Shown here: piece by piece, positions 1 to 5,961 of the stretch
How positions within the stretch are numbered: the stretch's first letter is position 1
How the letters are laid out: the number at the start of each line of letters is the position of its first letter
Origin: an uncultured beta proteobacterium
Lineage (GTDB): Bacteria; Pseudomonadota; Gammaproteobacteria; Burkholderiales; Burkholderiaceae_C
Reading direction: 5' to 3'
DNA length: 6,075 bases
Assembly (NCBI GenBank): GCA_903914985.1
Contig: CAIWRE010000213.1
Span: forward strand, 1 to 6,075
Notes under the pieces: generated by a model
The model's input: only the letters and a program-made list of their open reading frames with translations
Told to the model about the DNA's origin: nothing
Databases searched by the model: none
Program-made: the position numbers and the translations under genes

Positions 1-2006
1 AATTCCTGCTTTTTCCCGGACAGGGTGCGCGGAATTTCTGCCACCTGGAAGATGGCATTGGGCAAAAAGCGCGGGCTCAAGGCCTGACGAATCGCCTGCT
101 GGATGCGGGTTGTGAGCGCATCGTCCAGGCTGAGCCCCGGGCGAAGCGCGACAAAAAGGGGCATGTAACTCTCGCGGCCCAGGTATTCGAGATCAACCAC
201 CATGCTGTCCAGAACCTCGGGCAGGGCTTCCACCGCGCTGTAAATTTCGCTGGTACCCATGCGAAGGCCGTGGCGGTTGATGGTCGCGTCGCTGCGACCA
301 TAGATCACGCAGCCGTAGCCCTGGCCTTGTGCGTTGCCGATGCGCAGCCAGTCGCCGTGGCGCCACACGCCGCCCGCCTCGGGCCCCAAGTCGCCGCCCC
401 CTGTGCTGCGCCCGTGGCCTGGCGGGTACATCTCAAAATAGCTGGCCAGGTAGCGGGCATTTCCTTGGTCACCCCAAAAATACAAGGGCATAGAGGGAAT
501 GGGTTGGGTGCAGACCAGTTCGCCCACCTCGCCAATCACCGGTTCACCGGCTTCGTTCCAGGCCTCAACGGCACACCCCAGCAAACGGCATTGCATGACG
601 CCAGGCTCCATGGGCAGCTCGCGGTTGCCGCCGATGAACGCGCCGCAAAAGTCGGTGCCGCCCGAAATATTGCACCACCAGATGTCGAAATCTGGCTGGC
701 CGCGGAGTGTGTGCAGGCGGCGAAATTGTTCCGTCCCCCATATTTGGGTCTCGGGCGCGAGTGGCGAGCCGGTGGTGCCCAGAGCGCGGATGCGCCCTAA
801 GTCGCCCATATCGGCCAAGTCAATTCCAGCCTTCTGGCAATTGGCGAAAAAAGCGGCGCCGGCGCCGAAAAAGGTCACGCCGGTGTCCGCCGCAAATCGC
901 CACAGCGTGCCCCAGTCCGGGCGGTCTTTGTCGCCGCCGGGGTTGCCGTCGTAAATCACGCAGGTGGTGCCGTTGAGCAGGCCACTGAGCTGCGCATTCC
1001 ACATCACCCAGCCGGTGGAGCTGTACCAGTGGTAGCGCTCGCCCAGGCTGTTGGGGTGGTAGCTGCAGCCGATGTCGTTGTGCAAAATTTTGAGCGCCAG
1101 CGCCACGATCACCGTGCCGCCGTGGCCATGCACGATAGGTTTGGGCAGGCCGGTGGTGCCGCTGGAATACACAATCCACAAGGGGTGGTCAAAGGGCAGC
1201 CATAGCGGCTCAAACGCAGCCACATCGGCGTCATTACGCGCGGTGGTTTGTGCCATGGGTGTGGCATCCGCCAGCGCCGCATCGGCTTGCAAGCCCGGCA
1301 GGTTGGCGTGCAGGATCAGGTGGCGCACGCTGGGCAAAGCCGCGCGAAGCTCTTGCACCACCGCGCGGCGGTCGTAGTCGCGCCCGGCGTAGCGCACGCC
1401 GTCCACCGCAATCAAAATTTTGGGCTCAATTTGGCGAAAGCGGTCCAGCACCGCTGCGGTGCCCATGTCGGGTGCGCAAATGCTCCAGACGCCACCCAGC
1501 GAGACGGTGGCCAAAAAAGCCACCATGGCCTGCGCGATGTTGGGCAAGTAGGCCGCAACCCGGTCGCCGGGCTCCAGCCCCTGCGCTTTGAGGTGCAGCG
1601 CCATGGAGGCGACCTGACGTCGCAGCTCGGGCCAGGAAATTTCTTGGTGCTCGCCTCGCTCATTGCGGCATACCAGCGCCGGAAAGCCTGCGGCGTGGGC
1701 GGCGTCCACGTGGCGCAGCACCTGGTGGGCGTAATTGGTTTGCGCGCCGGGAAACCATTGGGCTCCGGGCATGACGTTGTTTTGCAGCACGGCGCTGTGC
1801 GGCGTGGGTGAGCGCAGGTCAAAGTAGTCCCAAATGCTTTGCCAAAAGGCATCGAGGTCGCGCACCGACCAGTCCCACAGCGACTGGTAGTCGTCAAAGT
1901 GCAGGCCGTGCTGGGACTCGAGCCAGTCCTGGTACAGCCGGATTTGCGGCACAAAGGGCGCTGTCGTGAGGGCAGGGATTGAGGTGGAGTGCGTTGGAGT
2001 GCTCAT
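1..2006 (-). CDS. Acetoacetyl-CoA synthetase (acetoacetate--CoA ligase), 3' end cut by window edge
   Basis: This cytosolic enzyme would activate acetoacetate to acetoacetyl-CoA using ATP and CoA, feeding ketone-body or polyhydroxybutyrate-derived carbon into thioester metabolism. Reading the minus strand from ATG at 2006 gives 668 uninterrupted codons to the window edge. The N-terminal region typical of acetyl/acetoacetyl-CoA synthetases (LYQDWLESQ about 24-32, PGAQWFPGAQTNYA about 80-93) comes first. It is followed by the adenylate-forming core: P-loop-like YSSGTTGLPKP at 280-290, the SGGTD motif at 448-452, and the hinge GRSDATINRHGLRMGTSE from 570. The catalytic lysine of the LSGKK motif is at about 665, three codons from the cut, so only some 20-40 C-terminal residues are missing. 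SGGTDFCGAF and the closing NRHGLRMGTSEIY fit the acetoacetyl-CoA branch better than acetyl-CoA synthetase. The Shine-Dalgarno match is poor: GAAGG ends only one base before the ATG. The gene is divergent from the amidase operon. Confidence 0.93.
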   Translation of the reverse strand, partial: MSTPTHSTSIPALTTAPFVPQIRLYQDWLESQHGLHFDDYQSLWDWSVRDLDAFWQSIWDYFDLRSPTPHSAVLQNNVMPGAQWFPGAQTNYAHQVLRHVDAAHAAGFPALVCRNERGEHQEISWPELRRQVASMALHLKAQGLEPGDRVAAYLPNIAQAMVAFLATVSLGGVWSICAPDMGTAAVLDRFRQIEPKILIAVDGVRYAGRDYDRRAVVQELRAALPSVRHLILHANLPGLQADAALADATPMAQTTARNDADVAAFEPLWLPFDHPLWIVYSSGTTGLPKPIVHGHGGTVIVALALKILHNDIGCSYHPNSLGERYHWYSSTGWVMWNAQLSGLLNGTTCVIYDGNPGGDKDRPDWGTLWRFAADTGVTFFGAGAAFFANCQKAGIDLADMGDLGRIRALGTTGSPLAPETQIWGTEQFRRLHTLRGQPDFDIWWCNISGGTDFCGAFIGGNRELPMEPGVMQCRLLGCAVEAWNEAGEPVIGEVGELVCTQPIPSMPLYFWGDQGNARYLASYFEMYPPGHGRSTGGGDLGPEAGGVWRHGDWLRIGNAQGQGYGCVIYGRSDATINRHGLRMGTSEIYSAVEALPEVLDSMVVDLEYLGRESYMPLFVALRPGLSLDDALTTRIQQAIRQALSPRFLPNAIFQVAEIPRTLSGKKQE

Positions 2007-2044
2007 GCCTTCAAGCGTACCAGCGCCGCGGTCCGGACCTTCAT
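2003..2044 (-). CDS. Possible 13-residue leader ORF overlapping the acetoacetyl-CoA synthetase start
   Basis: An ATG at 2044 opens MKVRTAALVRLKA and stops at a TGA that overlaps the synthetase start codon as ATGA. A purine-rich AGGGGA lies about six bases upstream of this ATG, a better ribosome site than the one in front of the synthetase itself. Translation of the short ORF could therefore load ribosomes onto the main gene by coupling. The peptide is too short to judge by composition, and the overlap may be chance. Conservation was not checked. Confidence 0.2.
   Translation of the reverse strand: MKVRTAALVRLKA
2030..2039. repeat. 10-bp perfect palindrome GGTCCGGACC in the divergent intergenic region
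   Basis: GGTCCGGACC reads the same on both strands. Its GGACC half recurs 10 bases further on (GGACCT at 2035-2040 and 2045-2050), giving GGTCC-GGACC-TTCAT-GGACC. It lies 24 bases before the synthetase ATG, a position suited to an operator, but no regulator gene is present and the repeat is short. High GC content makes such palindromes fairly common. Confidence 0.25.
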
Positions 2045-2089
2045 GGACCTGTCCCCTGCGCTGCAGATCCGCACAGAATGGGGTTTTGA

Positions 2090-2105
2090 TGGCCCGTTAG
2101 TTGCT
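2090..2105 (+). promoter_or_regulatory. Sigma-54 (-24/-12)-like promoter motif upstream of the amidase
   Basis: TGGCCC-GTTAG-TTGCT matches the sigma-54 consensus TGGCAC-N5-TTGCW with one substitution, and the invariant GG (2091-2092) and GC (2103-2104) are exactly ten bases apart. Transcription would begin near 2115-2117, only a base or so before the amidase ATG and downstream of its AGGAG ribosome site. Either the message would be leaderless or the motif is fortuitous. No clear NtrC-type dyad was found upstream. The downstream promoter at 5934 has the same 13-base distance from GC to ATG, which makes this one harder to dismiss. Confidence 0.4.
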
Positions 2106-2110
2106 AGGAG
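2106..2110 (+). promoter_or_regulatory. Ribosome binding site of the amidase gene
   Basis: AGGAG lies seven bases before ATG 2118, ideal spacing, and decides the amidase start. It implies a transcript starting upstream of 2106, which conflicts with the sigma-54-like motif immediately before it. Confidence 0.75.
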
Positions 2111-2117
2111 ATAAAAC

Positions 2118-3524
2118 ATGAATCCTCAAAATGGTGCAAGTGCATTGGACGACTTTTTGCGTGCACGACCCTTCAACGTCGAGCGCCTGCATGCCGCTTA
2201 CCAAAGGCGGCAACTCCGGCCCAGCGAGGTGGTGGCCTACGCCCTGGCACTGGCGCGGGACAGCGAACCTGGTTTGTTTACCTGCTTGCTGGAAGAGCGT
2301 GCAGTGGCCGAAGCCCAGGCCAGCGACGCGCGCTGGGACGCGGGGCGGCCACTGGGCCCTTTGGATGGCGTCCCCGTGGTTTGGAAAGACTTGTTTGATG
2401 TGGCCGGAACGCCGACCACAGGGGGCTCCGAGACGCGTCGCCATGCGCAGGCTGCCACCGTTGACGCCACGGCGGTCCAGCGCCTTGCGGCCTGCGGTTG
2501 CATCGGCATAGGCAAGGTGGGCTTGAGCGAATTCGCCTATTCGGGCCTGGGCTTGAACCCACACTTCGGAACCCCCATCAACCGCGCCAGCCACGATGGC
2601 CACCGGGCGCCAGGCGGATCGTCCAGCGGCTCGGCCGTGGCGGTGGCAGCGCACATGGCCTGGATGGGCCTGGGCACAGACACCGGCGGGTCGGTGCGGG
2701 TGCCTGCTGCCTTCAACGGCTTGGTGGGCTTCAAGCCCTCCATCGGGCGCTTTGACAAGCAGGGTGTTTTTCCCCTTTCGAAGACCTTGGATGTACCTGG
2801 GCCCATTGCCCACACGGTGCAGGACTGTGCCTGGGTCGACGCCGCCTTGCGCGGCCAGCCTTTGCAGGCCTTGAAGGCCAGTGACGTTTCGCTGCTGTCG
2901 TTTGTCGTGCCCATCAACTTGGTGTTTGACGGCATCGAACCTGAGGCGCGGGCGGCTTTTGAGGCCCTGGTAGAGCGTCTGCGCGCTGCGGGCGCACAGG
3001 TGAACTACCGAAACATTCCCGCGTTTGATGAATTGGCCGCGATCACTGCGCGCCACGGCACCATCGCCGCCGCCGAAGCTTATGCGTTTCACCAGACGCT
3101 GGTCGATGGGCCCGAGGCGCAGGCCGTGGACCGGCGGGTGCTGGCACGCATGGCGCGCGGTAAAACCATGTCGGCGCTGGACTTGCTGACCCTGCAGGCT
3201 GCGCGAACCCGCCTGGTGCAGGAATGTGCCGCGCTTCTGGGTGACGCCTGGATGCTTTGCCCCACGGTAGTGCACATAGCACCCCTGGTTGCACCGCTGG
3301 AGGCGGATGATGAATTGTTTCACCGCGTCAATTTGCGCACCTTGCAAAACACTTTGCCCGGCAATTTTCTGGATCTGTGCGGCGTGAGTGTGCCCATGGG
3401 AACGGGCGACGCCGGTATGCCACTGGGCGCGCTGATCTCAGGTGCGGCGGGCCGCGATGACGCGCTGCTTTCGGCGGCTTTGGGCGTAGAGCGGATGCTG
3501 GCCGGTCCGGGTAACGATTCATAG
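2118..3524 (+). CDS. Amidase-signature family hydrolase (possible half-amidase)
   Basis: A 468-residue amidase-signature enzyme, a full-length size for the family, with no signal peptide and so presumably cytosolic. The Ser-cisSer-Lys triad is visible: Lys90 in PVVWKDLFDV, cis-Ser168 in the Gly/Ser-rich APGGSSSGSA stretch (165-173), and nucleophile Ser192 in GTDTGGSVRVPA (186-197). The Ser-Ser spacing of 24 matches GatA and FAAH. Such enzymes hydrolyse an amide to a carboxylate and ammonia. The family is too broad for sequence alone to name the substrate. A GatA role is unlikely because no gatB or gatC is adjacent. The next gene starts 20 bases later and encodes a cyclic-imide-hydrolase-like protein, which suggests the substrate is the half-amide made by that enzyme, as in bacterial cyclic imide metabolism where imidase and half-amidase act in series. 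That role is inference; an allophanate-hydrolase-like or other amidase role is possible. Confidence 0.9.
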   Translation: MNPQNGASALDDFLRARPFNVERLHAAYQRRQLRPSEVVAYALALARDSEPGLFTCLLEERAVAEAQASDARWDAGRPLGPLDGVPVVWKDLFDVAGTPTTGGSETRRHAQAATVDATAVQRLAACGCIGIGKVGLSEFAYSGLGLNPHFGTPINRASHDGHRAPGGSSSGSAVAVAAHMAWMGLGTDTGGSVRVPAAFNGLVGFKPSIGRFDKQGVFPLSKTLDVPGPIAHTVQDCAWVDAALRGQPLQALKASDVSLLSFVVPINLVFDGIEPEARAAFEALVERLRAAGAQVNYRNIPAFDELAAITARHGTIAAAEAYAFHQTLVDGPEAQAVDRRVLARMARGKTMSALDLLTLQAARTRLVQECAALLGDAWMLCPTVVHIAPLVAPLEADDELFHRVNLRTLQNTLPGNFLDLCGVSVPMGTGDAGMPLGALISGAAGRDDALLSAALGVERMLAGPGNDS

Positions 3525-3532
3525 GTTTTTTT

Positions 3533-3538
3533 AAGGAG
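3533..3538 (+). promoter_or_regulatory. Ribosome binding site of the CE4-type hydrolase gene
   Basis: AAGGAG, preceded by a T-run just after the amidase stop codon, lies six bases before ATG 3545. It is the strongest ribosome site in the operon, suggesting this enzyme is made in quantity. The T-run has no hairpin before it, so it is not read as a terminator. Confidence 0.75.
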
Positions 3539-3544
3539 TCTGCA

Positions 3545-4429
3545 ATGGCGAAAGAAATTTTGTGTGGTTTTGGTGTGGATGTGGATGCTGTGGCCGGATG
3601 GCTGGGCTCCTATGGTGGTGAGGATTCCCCGGACGATATTTCGCGCGGCCTGTTTGCGGGCGAGGTCGGGTCGCCGCGCCTGCTCTCGCTGTTTGAGCGC
3701 ATGGGCATCAAGACCACCTGGTTTATCCCCGGCCATTCGATTGAGACTTTCCCTGCGCAAATGAAGGCGGTGGCTGACGCCGGGCACGAGATCGGCATCC
3801 ATGGCTATTCGCACGAAAACCCGATTGCCATGACCCCGGCCCAAGAAGAAGCGGTGCTGGACAAGTGCATCGCGCTGGTCGAGCAGCTCTCGGGCAAGCG
3901 GCCCACAGGCTATGTGGCACCTTGGTGGGAGTTTTCCAAAGTCACCAACGAGCTGCTGGTGAAAAAGGGTATCAAGTACGACCACTCGCTCATGCACAAC
4001 GATTTTTCGCCCTATTACGTGCGGGTGGGTGACAGCTGGACGCCGATTGACTACGGTAAAAAGCCCGGTGAATGGATGGTGCCTCTGCAGCGAGGCACCG
4101 AGACCGACCTGATCGAAATCCCGGCCAACTGGTACTTAGACGACCTGCCGCCCATGATGTTCATTAAAAAGTCGCCCAACAGCCATGGCTTCGTCAATCC
4201 ACGCGATATTGAGCAGATGTGGCGTGACCAGTTTGACTGGGTCTACCGCGAGATGGACTACGCCGTGTTTCCGATCACTATCCACCCCGACGTGGCAGGG
4301 CGCCCACAAGTGCTGCTGATGCTGGAGCGCTTGTTTGCTTATATGAAGTCGTACCCCGGCGTGCGATTTGTCACCATGGACGAGATGGCCAACGACTTCG
4401 CTGCCCGCCATCCCCGCAGCAAAGCCTAA
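3545..4429 (+). CDS. NodB/CE4-fold metal-dependent hydrolase, PgdA/cyclic-imide-hydrolase type
   Basis: A 294-residue protein with a polysaccharide-deacetylase (NodB, CE4) fold and no signal peptide. The expected metal and catalytic residues are present: Asp12 and Asp14 in VDVD, His86 and His90 in the HGYSH motif (HxxxH), the APWWEF stretch at 125-130, and His247 in TIHPD. From memory it is very similar over its whole length to H. pylori PgdA (HP0310), including stretches such as GWLGSYGGEDSPDDISRGLF and NWYLDDLPPMMFIKKSPNS, and the zinc ligands fall at the same numbers (14, 86, 90). Automatic annotation would call it a peptidoglycan deacetylase. However, the Pseudomonas putida YZ-26 imidase (about 293 residues) and PuuE-type allantoinase belong to the same fold branch and open cyclic imide or amide rings. 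A cytosolic location and an amidase neighbour favour cyclic imide hydrolysis here. This is inference; the exact ring substrate is unknown. Confidence 0.88.
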   Translation: MAKEILCGFGVDVDAVAGWLGSYGGEDSPDDISRGLFAGEVGSPRLLSLFERMGIKTTWFIPGHSIETFPAQMKAVADAGHEIGIHGYSHENPIAMTPAQEEAVLDKCIALVEQLSGKRPTGYVAPWWEFSKVTNELLVKKGIKYDHSLMHNDFSPYYVRVGDSWTPIDYGKKPGEWMVPLQRGTETDLIEIPANWYLDDLPPMMFIKKSPNSHGFVNPRDIEQMWRDQFDWVYREMDYAVFPITIHPDVAGRPQVLLMLERLFAYMKSYPGVRFVTMDEMANDFAARHPRSKA

Positions 4430-4453
4430 AGTCGTGCGACGGACCTACGGCTG

Positions 4454-4756
4454 ATGTGCGGTGTCTGTGGATCGCTGGGTGGGGAGGAGCATTGGAGCAG
4501 CGGCGCGGGCCGCATCCAGGGTGAGCAGGTGCTCACCCGCCGGGCGGAGCGGGACAAACGCATTCGCGTCATCAACCGCGCACTTTTACCCCTGCGGGTC
4601 ACAGTGAGCGATTGGCAGGGCCGCATGTACCTGGTAGCGGGACCGACGGGTAAACAGGCGGTGGTGGACAGCCTGCCCCACATCTGGCAGGCGGCGCAGG
4701 AGATGACGGGCCGCCGCTTGGACCCGCTGGCCAGCATCGGATCGGTGCCGCAATGA
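4454..4756 (+). CDS. Small MCGVCG protein of unknown function, coupled to the CobW GTPase
   Basis: A 100-residue protein of no named family that I recognise, although I recall similar small MCGxCG proteins beside cobW-type genes in other proteobacteria (from memory, not searched). It begins MCGVCGSLGGEEHW, with Cys2, Cys5 and His13 as possible metal ligands. A basic stretch follows (29-43, RRAERDKRIRVINRA), then a segment around 51-72 with SDWQGRMYLVAGPTGK, and a C-terminal helix with Trp78. There is no membrane segment or signal peptide. The start MCG resembles class II glutamine amidotransferases, but the protein is far too short for that domain. It starts 24 bases after the hydrolase with only a weak ribosome site, and its TGA overlaps the GTPase start as ATGA, so the two are translationally coupled. 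It may be a metal-binding partner or adaptor of the GTPase (inference). Confidence 0.8.
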   Translation: MCGVCGSLGGEEHWSSGAGRIQGEQVLTRRAERDKRIRVINRALLPLRVTVSDWQGRMYLVAGPTGKQAVVDSLPHIWQAAQEMTGRRLDPLASIGSVPQ

Positions 4757-5781
4757 ACGGTCGCATACCGGTCAATGTGCTCACCGGCTTTTTGGGTTCG
4801 GGCAAGACCACGCTGTTGAACCGGCTGCTGCGTGACCCTCTGTTCAACAACTGCGCGGTGCTGATCAACGAATTTGGCGCCATCGGCATCGACCACCACC
4901 TGGTGGACCGGGTGGAAGGTGACACGGTGCTGCTGCAATCAGGCTGCATCTGCTGCACTATTCGGGGCGACTTGGCGACCGCAATGCGCGATCTGTATGA
5001 GAGGCGCGAACGCGGCGAGGTGCCAGCCTTTGAGCGCTTGGTGATCGAGACCACGGGTCTGGCCGACCCGGTGCCGGTGCTCTCCACCGTGATGTACGAC
5101 CGCGTGTTGCAGCACCACTTTCGTGTCGGCAATGTCGTCACCACAGTGGACGCGGTCAACGGCGCCGCCAACATGATTGAGTACGCCGAATGCCGAAAGC
5201 AGGCCGCCGTGGCCGACCGGCTGGTGGTCACCAAATGCGATATCGCAGACCGCGCCCTGTGGCCCGCCTTGGTGGAGGCGCTGACCCTGGTCAATCCCGG
5301 AGCGCCCATCGTTGCGCTGGACCCGTCGCGCCTTGACGCCCATGCCTTGCTTGGCGCCGACATGTTGGACCTGGAGAGCAAAAGCCCCGCGGTGACGCAT
5401 TGGTTGCAGGCACCCGCTGTGCGCAACTACCTGTCGATTGGCACCAAAGTGATTGATCCGAGCGCACCCACTGTGCACCGGGACATCGAAGCCTTTGCCC
5501 TGGACTTGCCCTCAACGCTGGACTGGACGGTGTTCAGCGTCTGGCTCTCGCTTCTGCTGCACGCGCATGGGGAGCGCATCTTGCGGGTCAAGGGCCTGCT
5601 CAATGTGGAGGGTGCGGACACCCCTGTGGTGGTGCACGGTGTGCAGCAACTGGTGCACCCGCCGACGCACCTGGAGCGCTGGCCAAGCCAGGACCGCAAC
5701 TCGCGACTGGTGATGATCGTGCGCGGACTGGTGCCTCAGCGCATACAGGATTCGCTGAACCACTGCCTGCAGACCTGTTGA
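4753..5781 (+). CDS. CobW/COG0523 G3E-family GTPase, putative metallochaperone
   Basis: A complete 342-residue G3E GTPase. The N-terminal G domain has Walker A GFLGSGKTT at 12-20, the family metal-binding CxCC motif at 65-68 (GCICC), Walker B-like ETTGLADP at 99-106, and the base-recognition motif TKCD at 160-163. The C-terminal CobW domain runs from about 245 (AFALDLPSTLDW) to about 330, with the GERILRVKG stretch typical of the family. These proteins bind Zn or Co and use GTP hydrolysis to hand metal to a client enzyme. Real clients vary (cobalamin synthesis, nitrile hydratase, zinc homeostasis). No cobalamin or nitrile hydratase gene is nearby, so the likely client here is the metal-dependent CE4-type hydrolase two genes upstream (inference). 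The start overlaps the preceding small gene as ATGA. No internal His-rich loop is obvious. It appears to be the last gene of the operon. Confidence 0.93.
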   Translation: MNGRIPVNVLTGFLGSGKTTLLNRLLRDPLFNNCAVLINEFGAIGIDHHLVDRVEGDTVLLQSGCICCTIRGDLATAMRDLYERRERGEVPAFERLVIETTGLADPVPVLSTVMYDRVLQHHFRVGNVVTTVDAVNGAANMIEYAECRKQAAVADRLVVTKCDIADRALWPALVEALTLVNPGAPIVALDPSRLDAHALLGADMLDLESKSPAVTHWLQAPAVRNYLSIGTKVIDPSAPTVHRDIEAFALDLPSTLDWTVFSVWLSLLLHAHGERILRVKGLLNVEGADTPVVVHGVQQLVHPPTHLERWPSQDRNSRLVMIVRGLVPQRIQDSLNHCLQTC

Positions 5782-5802
5782 GCACCCGGATTGCCTGAGT
5801 TT

Positions 5803-5827
5803 GGTGCGGTAGCACCCCGACCGTGCA
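5803..5827 (+). promoter_or_regulatory. Inverted repeats resembling an NtrC enhancer site
   Basis: AGCACC-CCGAC-CGTGCA at 5811-5827 fits the enterobacterial NtrC consensus TGCACY-N5-RGTGCA, with the inner GCAC/GTGC dyad intact and two mismatches outside it. An overlapping GGTGC-GGTA-GCACC hairpin occupies 5803-5816. It lies about 110-120 bases upstream of the sigma-54 promoter, a usual distance for an enhancer. No T-tract follows, so this is not a convincing terminator for the GTPase gene. Confidence 0.4.
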
Positions 5828-5835
5828 AGCCTATC

Positions 5836-5850
5836 GTGCGCACTGCGCAC
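5836..5850. repeat. 7-bp inverted repeat GTGCGCA-C-TGCGCAC, possible second activator site
   Basis: This is a perfect 7-base dyad about a single central base. It runs directly into CGCACCAAAAATAGGCG (5846-5862), a degenerate half-matching version of the GCACC...GGTGC NtrC-type site. Together with the dyad at 5811-5827 it could form a tandem enhancer for the promoter at 5934. The binding protein is not known from the sequence. Confidence 0.35.
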
Positions 5851-5864
5851 CAAAAATAGGCGCC

Positions 5865-5896
5865 GCGCTGCCACAAAGCCCGCAGCGCCTTCCTTT
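5865..5896 (+). terminator. Rho-independent terminator-like hairpin after the GTPase operon
   Basis: GCGCTGC (5865-5871) pairs perfectly with GCAGCGC (5882-5888) around a 10-base loop, followed by CTTCCTTTT. On the opposite strand the same hairpin is followed after a few bases by a run of five T, so it could work in both directions. An alternative pairing, GGCGC (5859-5863) with GCGCC (5885-5889), is also possible. It would end the amidase-to-GTPase transcript before the ABC transporter promoter. Confidence 0.55.
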
Positions 5897-5901
5897 TGTA
5901 T

Positions 5902-5911
5902 GCAAGCTTGC
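5902..5911. repeat. 10-bp perfect palindrome GCAAGCTTGC upstream of the sigma-54 promoter
   Basis: GCAAGCTTGC is self-complementary and ends 22 bases before the -24 element. It could be a protein-binding site or chance; no family consensus was recognised. Confidence 0.2.
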
Positions 5912-5933
5912 CCAAGATTGTGGACAAAATTTT

Positions 5934-5948
5934 TGGCACGCTGTTTGC
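5934..5948 (+). promoter_or_regulatory. Sigma-54 (-24/-12) promoter of the ABC transporter gene
   Basis: TGGCAC-GCTGT-TTGC matches the sigma-54 core consensus TGGCAC-N5-TTGC at every defined base. GG (5935-5936) and GC (5947-5948) are ten bases apart, and a T precedes as in YTGGCACG. No good sigma-70 -35/-10 pair was seen in front of the gene. Transcription would start near 5959-5961. Sigma-54 promoters need an enhancer-binding activator such as NtrC, and candidate dyads lie upstream at 5811-5862. This points to control by nitrogen status. Confidence 0.75.
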
Positions 5949-5961
5949 GTAACAAAATACC

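Noticed and set aside
1248..1811. Plus-strand 187-codon open frame across the synthetase gene, and a similar one at 270-800
   Set aside because: Both are antisense to the adenylate-forming core, where the minus strand carries intact family motifs; no ribosome site or recognisable domain.
2097..3347. Long (416-codon) open frame antisense to the amidase gene
   Set aside because: It lies fully opposite a gene with all amidase-signature motifs, shows no recognisable domain, and is the kind of open antisense frame that GC-rich codon bias produces.
2118..3524. Amidase as GatA, the glutamyl-tRNA(Gln) amidotransferase subunit A
   Set aside because: No gatB or gatC adjacent, and the neighbours are catabolic and metal-handling genes; a stand-alone amidase is more likely.
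3525..3532. T-run after the amidase stop as a rho-independent terminator
   Set aside because: No GC-rich hairpin precedes it, and it leads straight into a strong ribosome site for the next gene.
4431..4440. GTCG-TG-CGAC dyad between the hydrolase and the small gene as a terminator
   Set aside because: Stem of only four pairs, a loop too small, and no T-tract; the genes are too closely spaced for a stop here.
4454..4471. MCG start suggesting a class II glutamine amidotransferase
   Set aside because: The whole protein is only 100 residues and lacks the further motifs of the glutaminase domain; only Cys2 agrees.
4599..5426. 275-codon open frame antisense to the small protein and GTPase genes
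   Set aside because: Ser/Arg-rich composition without domains, opposite a clearly conserved CobW gene; a shadow of codon bias.
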